Below, one piece after another: positions 32,967-42,367 of a DNA stretch of 64,000 nt (positions are counted from its first letter, which is position 1; every line of letters starts with the position of its first letter). This DNA comes from Anammoximicrobium sp964486845. Its GTDB lineage: Bacteria; Planctomycetota; Planctomycetia; Pirellulales; Pirellulaceae. The stretch spans positions 1-64,000 of the forward strand of contig CAZAQY010000012.1 of NCBI GenBank assembly GCA_964486845.1, in the 5' to 3' direction. Both the position numbers and the translations under genes were made by a program. Under the pieces are notes generated by a model that was not told where the DNA came from, ran no database searches, and saw only the letters and a list, made by a program, of their open reading frames with translations.

Positions 32967-33230
32967 TTAGTTGAAACCGAGATCGCGCGCCCCGTCCAGT
33001 TCGCGTTCGATCGTGGCCGCGTCGAATGTGTCGGCTTGCCACATCTCGACATCGTTGACCGCCGTGCTGGGCAGAAAATCGCAGCCCACCAGCCACGGCT
33101 GGGCGGCACACCAGGTGCGTGCCTGTTCCGGCGACCACGGGCCGCAAGCCGGCTCGCTCGATGTTTCCGCTGCCAAGGCAGTCCCGCACAGCCAGAGCCA
33201 CGCGGCGACGAGTGTTAAGTGGCGTTTCAC
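32967..33230 (-). pseudogene. 5' fragment of a secreted glycosidase gene
   Basis: The 87-residue frame has a signal peptide (KRHLTLVAAWLWLCGTALA) and the opening of a planctomycete TIM-barrel protein usually labelled 1,4-beta-xylanase: SPEQARTWCAAQPWLVGCDF and NDVEMWQADTFDAATIEREL. It stops at ARDLGFN where homologues continue (LGFN-SVRVF...) for about 250-300 residues. The Gfo/Idh/MocA gene begins 40 bases later, so the remainder has been deleted. The secreted stub could be made but would have no active site. Confidence 0.75.
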
Positions 33231-33247
33231 AGGTTGGCGCTTTCACG

Positions 33248-33799
33248 TCAGTTGCAGGAGGGATCGTCCGGGGCCGCCGCGTCGTGGAGCAGCAGACTGG
33301 TGATCTCCTTGCCGATCTCCTGCGAAGCCTGCCGCCACATCGTGTCCGGATCGCCGAAGACATAGTCGATGGTCGCGGGTATGACCATCCAGCCGCCGGC
33401 TTTCAGTTCGTTTTCCAGTTGGCCGGGCGCCCAGCCCGAATAGCCGTTGTAGATGCGGAACGGCAGGTCCGTTTCGCGGACGATTTCGTTCAGCCGATCG
33501 CGGTGCGTGGCGAAGAACACGCCCGGCAGGATCTCGGTCTCCGAGCAGTCCGCGTTGGTGTGGATGGCCATCAGCGGCCCGCTGACCGGGCCGCCCACGT
33601 TGATCGGCTCGTCACACTCACAGGGTTCATCCGACAACGCATCCCAGACCTCGCGGATCGTGCTGCCCGTGGGACGATTCAGCACCACGCCGATGGCGCC
33701 TTGCTCGTTGTGGTGGATGATCAGCACGACCGTGCGGTAAAAATTCTCGTCCGGAAGCCGAGGCGATGCCACCAATAAATGTCCTGCCAGCGACGTCAT
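33248..33799 (-). CDS. YqgE/AlgH family protein (UPF0301)
   Basis: The 183-residue protein matches the AlgH family throughout: GHLLVASPRLPDENFYRTVV at the N-terminus, then GAIGVVLNRPTG, NVGGPVSG and YNGYSGWAPGQLENEL. Length is normal. The molecular role of the family is unsettled; it has been linked to alginate regulation in pseudomonads. GGAGCAG precedes the ATG. It lies downstream of the FabH-like gene on the same strand, with 192 bases between. Confidence 0.92.
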   Translation of the reverse strand: MTSLAGHLLVASPRLPDENFYRTVVLIIHHNEQGAIGVVLNRPTGSTIREVWDALSDEPCECDEPINVGGPVSGPLMAIHTNADCSETEILPGVFFATHRDRLNEIVRETDLPFRIYNGYSGWAPGQLENELKAGGWMVIPATIDYVFGDPDTMWRQASQEIGKEITSLLLHDAAAPDDPSCN

Positions 33800-33991
33800 G
33801 GTTCTGCTCCGCTCGTGTACGTTCCAAGGTTATTGTACACCGCCGCCACGAGCAAGGGGAGTATCCCTGTCAGGGCCGCTGGAATCGAGCCGGTGCCGTT
33901 TCCAGCTGCCGGATTCCCCGCCGGCGGCGAGACGGCAAGCAGGCCGGAACAAGTCCGCGAGTTCCGCCAGGAAGTCCAGCGGTTTTGGGTA

Positions 33992-34996
33992 CTACCCGTT
34001 CCAGGTCTCTTGCCAGACACAGCCGGCCCAGGACCAGCCGACGCCGAAACCGACGAGCAGGCTGCGCGTGCCGGGGCGGAGGCGGCCCCCGCGGCGCAGG
34101 TCGTCGATCAAGATGGGAATCGTGGACGACACCGTGTTGCCGCAGTGTTCCAGCAGCAGCGGCATGCGGTCGTCGCCGATACCCAGCCGCAGCTGCAGTT
34201 GCTCCAGCATCTTCTTGGTGGCTTGGTGCAGCAAATACAGGTCGATGTCGTTCCCGTCCAGTTGGGCGACTTCCAAGACCTGCTCGATCACCCTCGGGAC
34301 CTGGGCCACCGAAAAGCTGATCAAGCTGGGGCCGTCCATGTACAGGGGGCTGGCCCAGCGTTTGCGATGCCGCGGGGGAATGGCGTCCTTGGCGGGGCGG
34401 AGTCCGCCTTCGGTCACCAGCAGGGTATCGGCGCCTTCGCCGTCCGTGCCGTACTTGAATCCGTACAGCGTCGGCGCATCGACGGCTTCGACCAACGTCG
34501 CCGCCGCGCCGTCCCCGAAAATCGTCCGCAGGCTGCGGTCCGACGGATGGATGTACTTGGAGTACGTCTCGGCCGTGATCAACAACACGCGGCGGCAGGA
34601 TCCCAGGCGGATCAAGCCATCGGCCAGGGCCAGGCCGTAAACGTAGCCGGAACAGCCTAAATTGAAATCCAAAGCGCCTGTCGAAATAGGCAACCCCAAC
34701 CGAGTCTGCATCAGGCAGGCCGTGGTCGGCAACGGATAATCCGGCGCCTGCGTACACAACAGGAGGAAGTCGATGCTCCGGGGGTCGATGTCGTATTGGG
34801 CGAACAACTTCTGCGCGGCGGCGACGCCCAAGTCGGACGCACATTCATCCGGGGCCGCGATGTGCCGGGCGGCGATCCCCGTCTTCTGGTAGATAAGATC
34901 CATGTCCCAGCTGGGGAACTCCCGCTGGAGATCTTCGTTGGTTTCCACCTTTTCGGGATAGTGGATCGCGATAGGACCGATCGCTGCGTACTTCAC
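33992..34996 (-). CDS. 3-oxoacyl-ACP synthase III-like enzyme
   Basis: The 334-residue thiolase-fold enzyme has the complete KAS III triad: C115 (NLGCSGYVYGL), H257 (LLHQATKKM) and N287 (HCGNTVSST). It would condense an acyl-CoA starter with malonyl-ACP in fatty-acid or acyl-sugar synthesis. Members of this branch are often found with LPS or secondary-lipid genes rather than the main fab cluster, and no fab genes are near. GTG at 34996 is chosen because GAGGTG precedes it and the family N-terminus (MKYAAIGPIAIHYPE) begins there. Confidence 0.9.
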   Translation of the reverse strand: MKYAAIGPIAIHYPEKVETNEDLQREFPSWDMDLIYQKTGIAARHIAAPDECASDLGVAAAQKLFAQYDIDPRSIDFLLLCTQAPDYPLPTTACLMQTRLGLPISTGALDFNLGCSGYVYGLALADGLIRLGSCRRVLLITAETYSKYIHPSDRSLRTIFGDGAAATLVEAVDAPTLYGFKYGTDGEGADTLLVTEGGLRPAKDAIPPRHRKRWASPLYMDGPSLISFSVAQVPRVIEQVLEVAQLDGNDIDLYLLHQATKKMLEQLQLRLGIGDDRMPLLLEHCGNTVSSTIPILIDDLRRGGRLRPGTRSLLVGFGVGWSWAGCVWQETWNG

Positions 34997-35174
34997 CGGC
35001 CATGCACCTCGATTTTCAGACCAGAAACAGGAAGTCAACACGATAGCGACACAAGCGAAGGTGGTCAATGCGGATGATCGAGGGCAACATCAAAGAATAT
35101 CAATTCCGACATCTCCTCGCCGGCGAGCGTCACCGCCAGCCCCTCCTCCATCAACTCCGCCCTCCGCGATTTGC

Positions 35175-35224
35175 TCGTAGAGCGGACTTCAGTCCGCTCG
35201 GGCGGATTGAAATCCGACCTACGA
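35175..35224. repeat. 50-bp palindromic repeat with two internal hairpins
   Basis: TCGTAG and CTACGA form the ends. Inside are two hairpins, AGCGGACTTCAGTCCGCT and CGGATTGAAATCCG. It begins 30 bases past the stop of the heparinase-like gene and could stop or stabilise its transcript. Confidence 0.75.
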
Positions 35225-35253
35225 AGTTGCTGGACGGGTGCTTGGTTTTCTGC

Positions 35254-37043
35254 CTACGGCGCGGGTCGGATCGTCAGCCGCACGGTGGCGGTCTTAGCGG
35301 GCTGGTCCAAGGCAATCCCCAACCGGGTCGGCGGAGGCCCGCCGCGGTCTTCCTGAATCTCCTCGGCCCGGATCGTGAACGCGGCTTCGCCCGTGTCGAT
35401 CTCCACCTCGACGGTGCCCTCTCGATCGCCGACCGTCAGCTTGTTGGGCGTCGCTTGCTTCCACTTGCCGAAGGTGATCAGCGCGGTCTCGAATGNNNNN
35501 NNNNNNNNNNNNNNNNNNNNNNNNNNNNNNNNNNNNNNNNNNNNNNNNNNNNNNNNNNNNNNNNNNNNNNNNNNNNNNNNNNNNNNNNNNNNNNNGTCCG
35601 CTGCAACTGGCCGGCGATTCGCGGCACGGGATGGCCCAGCGAGTTCAGCAGGTTGCCCTCATAACGGCGCCCGCTGAACGTGCGGGCCGTGTAGACTTCG
35701 GCGCCCGGATCGACCAGCGGCGTGCCGCGCTCCAGCGCCACGACGAACGAACCCGCGTCGTTGTGGTTGTGGTGCTCCGCATTGTGGCCGCCCTTGAGCG
35801 CGGCTCCCAGTCCGCCCTTGGCGGCGGGCCGGCAGATCAGGATGCCCGCGTCGGCAAACCAGTCGCGGGGCGGCGGTGACGCGGCCTGATCGGCGGCCGG
35901 TCGAGCCGAAGCCGAATTGGGGAAGGCGTACAGGCCCAGTTCGAACAAGCTCCCGCTCGGTCCGCTGGCCGCCAGCAGGCCGCGCCGCTCTTCGTTCTTC
36001 AGGCCCCAGCCGAAACGCCGGCTCAAGAAAGCTGTCAGCACCGTGTCCGGCTCGGCGCCCACGTGGCAGTCCGCAAAAGCCGGATAGATGCCGGGCACGA
36101 TTTCCATCCGCCGCCCGAAACCGGCGATGGGCTCGATCCGCTCCTCGGCCAGCCAGTCGATCCGCTCGCCGGTCGCCTGGTACAGCGTCTCGGCCAGCGA
36201 GACGTAGTTGCCAAACCCGTAGTTCCAGTAGCCGATCCCCTCGGAGCAATAACCGTCGGGCGTGAAGCCCTTCAGGAAGAACTTGATGTAGTGTTCGGCG
36301 GCCGCCACGTAGAACGCCCGCCGCTCGGCCGGTTCGATGGCGGCCAACGCCGCGCCCGTCACGCCGGCCAGGCACACGGCATTCCAGTTGTTCGTGCCGG
36401 TAGCCCACCACAGCTGCGGCTGGCCCGTTTTGACGTAACTCTCGAAAGGCTGGAAAGCCCGCCGTTCCAGCTGCGCGGCAACCAGCTTCCGCACATCTTC
36501 GTTCAGTTTATCTCCCAGCCAATAAGACATCGTAGCCAGACTCCAAGACACGGCGGCCGACGCCAAGTCGATCTCCACTACTTCGCCGCGGAAGTTCCTC
36601 AAATCGCGGTCGTGGGCCGGCAACAACCAGCTCTTTTCCGCGCACGTGGCCCGCACCGCGGCCTCGATCGCCGGCAGGAATCGGCCGCGGTTCTCCAGGC
36701 ATTCCGCCAGGACCAGCGTTGACAACCGTTCCCGCCGCTCGCGCCATACTCGCTGGTAGTGCGTGCGGTTGCCGGTGCGTGAGAATTCGAGATACAGTTC
36801 GTCCGTGGGATCCGGAATCGCCTGCGGCAGCAGTTCTTCCGCCTTCGCGATCACGTCGCGAAACTCGCGGGCCTGGGCCAGCACGTCCCAAGCCGCCCGA
36901 TCCCCCACAGGCCGCCCCACGCCCACAGGCGTCTTGGGCAACATCGCGGTCAACTCGGCAATCCGCCCCGCATCAAGCTTCTCCGCAGACCAGGCAGGCG
37001 TGGATGCAATAACCAACAGCAGGCAAATGACCATTCGCTTCAT
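35254..37043 (-). CDS. secreted heparinase II/III-like protein, interrupted by assembly gap
   Basis: The N-terminal part (36...: signal peptide RMVICLLLVIASTPAWS, an alpha/alpha toroid through SYWLGDKLNEDV, NNWNAVCLAG, GYCSEGIGYWNYG) and the start of the C-terminal sheet (GGHNAEHHNHNDAGSFVV) are read before the gap. After the 100-N gap the chain resumes as ITFGKWKQATPNKLTVGDRE and ends RLTIRPAP at 35254. The two sides are not in frame across exactly 100 N, which shows that the gap length is arbitrary. The family cleaves uronic-acid-containing polysaccharides by elimination; HNHND carries a likely metal ligand. GGAGATCC precedes the ATG at 37043. Confidence 0.85.
35496..35595. other. assembly gap of 100 N
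   Basis: Exactly 100 undetermined bases inside the heparinase-like gene, a standard scaffolding spacer. The true missing length is unknown but must be compatible with the open frames on both sides. Confidence 0.98.
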
Positions 37044-37178
37044 CAGTCGGATCTCCAGAGGTGTTTCGCTGAATCGTAACCCGGCGTGCCGCGACAGGCA
37101 ACGTAGGGTGGCCAATTCCGCGAACGCTGTCCAACGCGGCCCGCGGGCCCAACCGGAGAAGTCCGGCCTGCCCGCGCA

Positions 37179-38204
37179 TCAGTTCCTTCGACGCGCTGAA
37201 ACGACTGCGTGCATGCCTTCGTCGCGGCGGATCAGTTGCACGTCTTCAAAGCCGGCGGACTGCAAATCGTCGCAGATCTCGCTTAGCGTGTAGGTGCCGC
37301 CGCCGGGGGTGGCGACCAGCATGTTGACGGCGAACAGGGCGCCGGCCAGCGGCGCGGTGCGGGATTCGTCCATGACGGTGTCGCGGATCAGAACGCGGCC
37401 GCCGGGCTCCAGGGCCTCGGCCACCCGGCGGTACAGGGCGCGGTTCTCGTCCGGCGAGTTCTGATGGATGATGGCGCTCAGCCACACCAGGTCCGCGCCG
37501 CGCGGCAGCGGGTCGGCGTAGAAGTCGCCAGGGACCAACTCGACGCGATCGGCGACGCCACAGGCGGTCAAGCGATCGCGGGCCATGGGGATCACCGCCG
37601 GCAGATCGAACAAGATCGCTCGCGCCGCCGGTTCGGCGTTCAACCAGGCCAACGTCCAGGTGCCGGAACCGCCACCCACGTCCAACACGCAGCGGAAACC
37701 GCCGGGATTGATTTCGCGGATCAGCGGTTCGGCCACTGAGTTAGAGACGTCGTGCATGGCGCCGATAAACGACGCTTGATCGGCCTCCGGCCCGCGCACG
37801 CTGGTACCCGCATCGGCCGGGCGGCCGGTCTGGACCACCCACGGCAATCGCGACCAGCGGCGCAGGCAATTGGCCTGGTGTCGCAACATCGCGGCCACGC
37901 TCGGCGGCGGGCCGTCCACGACCAGCGGGGCAACGGCCGGCGCCAAAGCGTAACGATCGTCCGTCTTGACCAACACGCCGATACCGGTCAGCGCGTCCAG
38001 TAGGACCGTCATCGCCCGCAGGTCGCAATGCAGTTGTCGGGCTGTCTCGGATGCCGAAAGCGGCGCAGCGGACAGCAGATCAAACACATCCAAGTCGGCC
38101 CCTGCGGCCAACACGCAGGGCACCTGAAAGCCTCGCATCAAAGCCAATAATTGATCGCTATTTTGGATTTCCATGAGAGTTACTTGTCGGTCGTGAGTAC
38201 TCAC
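37179..38204 (-). CDS. SAM-dependent O-methyltransferase
   Basis: The 341-residue protein has an N-terminal winged-helix dimerisation domain (about residues 15-110) and a Rossmann SAM domain with CVLDVGGGSGTWTLAWL. The region where plant-type O-methyltransferases have the catalytic HxxHD reads LSAIIHQNSPDE. Small hydroxylated or amino substrates are usual. The GTG at 38204 overlaps the stop of the GH42-like gene (GTGA), which suggests translational coupling; ATG at 38174 is the alternative and neither has a strong ribosome-binding site. Confidence 0.85.
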   Translation of the reverse strand: MSTHDRQVTLMEIQNSDQLLALMRGFQVPCVLAAGADLDVFDLLSAAPLSASETARQLHCDLRAMTVLLDALTGIGVLVKTDDRYALAPAVAPLVVDGPPPSVAAMLRHQANCLRRWSRLPWVVQTGRPADAGTSVRGPEADQASFIGAMHDVSNSVAEPLIREINPGGFRCVLDVGGGSGTWTLAWLNAEPAARAILFDLPAVIPMARDRLTACGVADRVELVPGDFYADPLPRGADLVWLSAIIHQNSPDENRALYRRVAEALEPGGRVLIRDTVMDESRTAPLAGALFAVNMLVATPGGGTYTLSEICDDLQSAGFEDVQLIRRDEGMHAVVSARRRN

Positions 38205-41200
38205 TGGACCGTGAATTGTACCGTCGCCGTTCTCCCTGTATACAACTCGGTCGCGTTCACAGTCCAGGTCCCCTGGGGATCGTTGAACGCCACCGGCACG
38301 TCCACAACTGCGCCTTGCTGGTCCACCACGACAACCTGATCCACCCAGTCCGCCACGGCACCATCGGGCAGCTTCACCTGCAGCTTGACGGCCTGCCGGC
38401 CCTCCGGCAGGGTCGAAGTCACCGTGACTTGCTGCACGCTGCCCGGCGACACCGGCGGCGCGGTCTTCAGTCCCACCGCTTGGAGTGGCTGCGGCGAGAG
38501 CGCATAGAACAGCGCCCGGTAGGGCGTGACCGTCAGGCTGACGGCCTGTTGCCGGCCGCAGTCCTTATGGGCCTTGAGATCGTACACGCATTGCGGCTGC
38601 GGCAGGTTCAGCGTCGCTGTTTCGGGCACTCCCTGGTGGCGGAACACCGAGACGATCTGCACCGGCCCGTTCATCCAGCGCGTGATCTCGACGTTGCGCA
38701 GACGCTGGCCGTTGGCCCCAGTCAGACGCAAAGCCGGGGAAGCGCCACCCTGGCCCAACACCTGTTGCAGCAGGCGAGCGGCCGTTTCCGGCGTGCCCTC
38801 CGCGCTCAGGGCCGGAAAACTGCTCATCGCCAGATTCAGCAGCACGGCCCGTCCTTGGCCGAAGCGGTTGCTCAGAACCAGCGGGGCCTGCCCGGCGGAA
38901 CCGGCCGCCGGCGCCTCGGCGGTCTGCACCCCCGCATCGGCTCGCACTTTCGTCAACTCCAGCGTCTCCGTCTTGCCGTCTGCCGCGGGCACCTGGATCA
39001 CTCCGTCGTCCGTGTAGGCCGCAGCCAAGCCTGTCCGTTTCACTCCGAACACGTCATCCAATTGCCCCGCGGGCAACGGCTTGACGTGGCCGTCGTAGAT
39101 CGTGGGACGAACGTCCGCGATCAACATGCCGCCGTTGCGAACGTACGCGCGGAGCATCTCCGCTTCCTGCCCGCCCAGCGCCTGGGTCATCGGCAGAATG
39201 ATGACCTTGAACTTGCTAAGTTCCACCTCGCCCAGCCGCATCTGCCGGTCGGTGAAGTACAGGAAATTGAGTCCCAACTCGCGCAAGGCACTGTGGAAAG
39301 CAGTATGGTTGCCCTCGTAGCTGCCGTACGACGGCGAAACTTGCACCTTGGCGGCATAGCCCGAGGCAAGCGAGTACAGGATGCCGATGCCGTCGGTCTG
39401 CATCTGGGAATCGAGCAGCAGATCGCCCAGGCCGTCGCGCACGATCTGGGTGTCCCGCAGGATCTCCCCGACTGTGGGATACGGGTCCAGGTTGGGCGAG
39501 AGCCAGCCGTGGAAACGGCCCAGGGCGTCCCAACGCCACCACCACACGCTGTCGCATCCGCGAGTGATCATCCGCCAGTACTTCTCCAGCAGCGAGTCGG
39601 GATCTTTCGTGTAGCCCATCCAGTTCGAGCGCGGAAAGTCGCGGGGGGCAATGGAACGTACGACCTCGTCGGCCGTGCCTGGATACGGCGACCAGAAGGT
39701 GTTCGAGCGCACGAAGCCGTCCAGGTCGTCGGCGCGGCCGAAAGTGCCGGCGCCCTCGAACCCGCAGCGACTCGCCGGATCGATCCCGCGAAAGCTCTTG
39801 CCAAATCGCTCGCAGAGTTGGCAGAAGTTGTGGGACTGGTAAGCCTGGCGATCGAACCAGCGGGGAAAGTTGCCGGTCCGTAGCGATTCCGCCTCGTCAT
39901 TGTCGTCGGGCTTGCTCAGTTGCACCTCGTCGAAGCTGGCATAGCTGCTGCCCCACGAGGTGTTCAGCGCGGCGATGTCCGCATACTGCTCCTGCAGGTA
40001 CGTGCGATAAGCCGCCAGGCACGAGGGACCCAGGCACGAACCGCGCACCGCGATCTCGTCGCCGAGCGAATAGGCGAACACGCCGTGCTGTCTCGCCGGG
40101 ATGTGCTTGTCGGCGATGGCGACCACGTGCGACTGGATCTTGCCGTCGTCCGCCCAGCACACCGGCTGGCAGGCGGCGCCGATGTGAGTCGTGTACGGAA
40201 TCCAGGCCATTTCGTAGGCGGCCAAGTGAGGCCGCGGCGAGCCGTGGGCCAGGTGTACCGTCACGCCCGTGTCGGCCAACGATTGTTCGGCCCAGGGCGC
40301 GAGAGTGCCGTGCGGGATGTCCCACATGACGAAGTTGAACTGGCCGCGATGGCGTTTGACGACGCGGGCGAACTGCCAGACCGACTCGACCTCCGCGGTT
40401 CCATCCAGCAGCGTGGCTCGGACCGTCAGCAGCATCGGAAACCAGGGCTGGACGTCGAAGCTGAATGCCTTCTCCGCCGCATCGGCCGGAGGCATCTGCC
40501 GCGCGATTTCACGGCCTCGCCGGTCGAGCAGACTGACGATCAAACGCTGGCCGGGCCGGCCCTCGCTCGCCGGCTGAACCTGGCCTTCCAGCGATTGGCC
40601 GACCTCGGCCCAGTCCTGATCGAGCTTCAGCCCCAGCACCTGCTGCGGGTTCACGACGGTGAAACGCACGCTGCCGAAGCCAGCCACGCGGTCGCCGTCA
40701 CGAGCTACGACATCAAAGTAGTAGTCGCCGGAACGTATGCGAGGGATCTCCAGGTCCAACGTGCCCTCGGGCTGGTCCAGTGTTTGCCTGGTCGTGACGA
40801 TGACTTGACCGTCGTCGCGGCGGAGCCGGATGTCGGCGACGGCGCCGGGCATGGCTCCCTGCCACTGCGCGCTCGCCGCAGCGGCCGGCAGCGTCGCCCG
40901 GTCCAACTCCTGGCTCTTTGTCTGCACGGTCAGGCTTAGCTTCGGCTCCTTGTCCGCCGCCCACAGGATCGCCTTGCCGACCCGCATCGCCCACTGGTCA
41001 TAGTCCACCTCCCAGCCGGGCCGATACTCGATCGCCGGGCGTTTGGGCAGCCGCACGCCTCGGCCCTTCACGATCGTAAAGGCCGCCGCGCCGTCCACGT
41101 CGCACAGCAGCGCCGGCGGTTCCTGGAGTTGGTTCTTGTCCTTCAGCACGCGTTTGTCGTCGCTGCCGATGAGGACCAGGCCCGCGCCTTCGGTGACTGC

Positions 41201-41629
41201 CTTGAGCATCGCGAACTGCTGCTCGACCGGCAGCATGTCCGGCATCAGGTCCCGTACCCCGGACGATTCCGGTGACAGAAACACAAAGGCGTCCCATTTC
41301 TGAGTCAGCAACCGGGCCATGCGCTGGATCCCACGTTCGTCGCCGTGCCAATGCTCCTGGGTGCTGTCGATGATGCGCGTCCAGAAGACCATCTGCGGGT
41401 CCAGGTCGAACCGTTGCACCAGTTCGATGACCTCGCGCGGTTCCGTGTCGTGGCCCCGCAGGAAGAACAACACGCGGGTTTTGCCCAGCGCATACGGCAC
41501 GGCCCAATCCGTGTGCGGCGTGGTGAACTCGGCGCGGACATTGTGGTCGACATCGAGTTCGGCCATGTCCTGGGCCAGACAGACCCCGGCAAGGAACACA
41601 AAACTCAACAGCAGACAGAATCGCATCAT
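38201..41629 (-). CDS. large secreted GH42-like glycoside hydrolase
   Basis: The 1142-residue protein has a signal peptide, an N-terminal region of unknown fold (DTEPREVIELVQRFDLDPQM, about 50-260), a beta-sandwich (about 260-440), and a TIM barrel like GH42 beta-galactosidases. In that barrel, GVFAYSLGDEIAVRG presents the likely acid/base Glu and is followed by the typical RTYLQEQYADIAALNTSWG. After it comes a flavodoxin-like trimerisation subdomain (FKVIILPMTQALGGQEAEML) and a C-terminal beta domain. It probably removes galactosyl or arabinosyl residues. The second MetMet start at 41629 is preceded by GAGAG. Followed by the coupled methyltransferase gene. Confidence 0.8.
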   Translation of the reverse strand: MMRFCLLLSFVFLAGVCLAQDMAELDVDHNVRAEFTTPHTDWAVPYALGKTRVLFFLRGHDTEPREVIELVQRFDLDPQMVFWTRIIDSTQEHWHGDERGIQRMARLLTQKWDAFVFLSPESSGVRDLMPDMLPVEQQFAMLKAVTEGAGLVLIGSDDKRVLKDKNQLQEPPALLCDVDGAAAFTIVKGRGVRLPKRPAIEYRPGWEVDYDQWAMRVGKAILWAADKEPKLSLTVQTKSQELDRATLPAAAASAQWQGAMPGAVADIRLRRDDGQVIVTTRQTLDQPEGTLDLEIPRIRSGDYYFDVVARDGDRVAGFGSVRFTVVNPQQVLGLKLDQDWAEVGQSLEGQVQPASEGRPGQRLIVSLLDRRGREIARQMPPADAAEKAFSFDVQPWFPMLLTVRATLLDGTAEVESVWQFARVVKRHRGQFNFVMWDIPHGTLAPWAEQSLADTGVTVHLAHGSPRPHLAAYEMAWIPYTTHIGAACQPVCWADDGKIQSHVVAIADKHIPARQHGVFAYSLGDEIAVRGSCLGPSCLAAYRTYLQEQYADIAALNTSWGSSYASFDEVQLSKPDDNDEAESLRTGNFPRWFDRQAYQSHNFCQLCERFGKSFRGIDPASRCGFEGAGTFGRADDLDGFVRSNTFWSPYPGTADEVVRSIAPRDFPRSNWMGYTKDPDSLLEKYWRMITRGCDSVWWWRWDALGRFHGWLSPNLDPYPTVGEILRDTQIVRDGLGDLLLDSQMQTDGIGILYSLASGYAAKVQVSPSYGSYEGNHTAFHSALRELGLNFLYFTDRQMRLGEVELSKFKVIILPMTQALGGQEAEMLRAYVRNGGMLIADVRPTIYDGHVKPLPAGQLDDVFGVKRTGLAAAYTDDGVIQVPAADGKTETLELTKVRADAGVQTAEAPAAGSAGQAPLVLSNRFGQGRAVLLNLAMSSFPALSAEGTPETAARLLQQVLGQGGASPALRLTGANGQRLRNVEITRWMNGPVQIVSVFRHQGVPETATLNLPQPQCVYDLKAHKDCGRQQAVSLTVTPYRALFYALSPQPLQAVGLKTAPPVSPGSVQQVTVTSTLPEGRQAVKLQVKLPDGAVADWVDQVVVVDQQGAVVDVPVAFNDPQGTWTVNATELYTGRTATVQFTVQ

Positions 41630-41643
41630 GACGGTTTCTCTCG

Positions 41644-41943
41644 TTATTCCCCTGGCATGATGGTCAGATCTGGATCGTGACAACAGGCGTAAACCAAATT
41701 GTCATAGTTGCACACAAGGGTTGAGGCAACCGACTTGGGTTGAAGGTGATCGATGCTGAATGCCTCATTCCCGTCGGGGAACCAACGTTCGCGGCACAAA
41801 CAGTAGACGCAACGAAACTGGAATTCGTCGCGCAGCCAGGGTTTGAAATCGGCGTAATTAAGGTAGCCGTTCGGTCCATGCCGTCGGACGTGAACGGTGC
41901 GGGGATAGGCAAACAGCCGGGGAGTGCTGGGATCATTTTCCAT
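41644..41943 (-). CDS. HNH-endonuclease-like protein, C-terminally short
   Basis: The 99-residue product carries the first part of an HNH fold with zinc-knuckle Cys (FQFRCVYCLCRERWFPDG) and the catalytic-like core FSIDHLQPKS...CNYDNLVYACC. In related proteins YAC is followed by xxCNSxK, the second zinc knuckle and final His or Asn. Here the sequence runs into HDPDLTIMPGE and stops, 14 bases before the GH42-like gene. It overlaps the upstream small gene by 11 bases. Probably a truncated nuclease. Confidence 0.7.
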   Translation of the reverse strand: MENDPSTPRLFAYPRTVHVRRHGPNGYLNYADFKPWLRDEFQFRCVYCLCRERWFPDGNEAFSIDHLQPKSVASTLVCNYDNLVYACCHDPDLTIMPGE

Positions 41944-42145
41944 CGTCGCGCAGACTCTCGACAGCTTGCTCCAGACCGCTCAGTTCCGTCAGCAACTGGT
42001 CGTCCCAGTGTCCCAGCCGCTCATCCAATTCTGCCTGAAGGATGCTCAGTTCGGCCTGTTCTTCGGTGGACATTTGCTGTTCGATGCCAGCCTGAGCACG
42101 CAGTTGGTCTGCCAGTGAATCATTCAAGACAATGGTGACTGACAT
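41933..42145 (-). CDS. small acidic protein paired with the HNH gene
   Basis: This 70-residue, Glu/Leu-rich, helix-forming protein (MSVTIVLNDSLADQLRAQAG, then QAELDERLGHWDDQLL) has an N-terminal strand-helix start like small antitoxins, but I do not recognise the family. The ATG at 42145 follows AAGGAGC at eleven bases, and its end overlaps the HNH gene by 11 bases, so the two are probably translated together. An inhibitor or antitoxin role for the nuclease partner is inference from arrangement only. Confidence 0.6.
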   Translation of the reverse strand: MSVTIVLNDSLADQLRAQAGIEQQMSTEEQAELSILQAELDERLGHWDDQLLTELSGLEQAVESLRDDGK

Positions 42146-42367
42146 ACGCCTGTTTGCTCCTTCCTTGTCGGTCATGCAACGGTGAATTCTACTTTGCCGA
42201 TGAACCGTGTGACAACCCCTCGTTCCGCTGGCGGGAAGGGGCGAACCAAGCCATTCTCAATGACACCCGCTCCGGCCAGCGGATGACGTTCGGACGCGCC
42301 ACGAAATCGGGGCATCCGGTTCCAAGTACACGATCACGCAAAGAAGGAAGACGACACCTTCCGCCGC

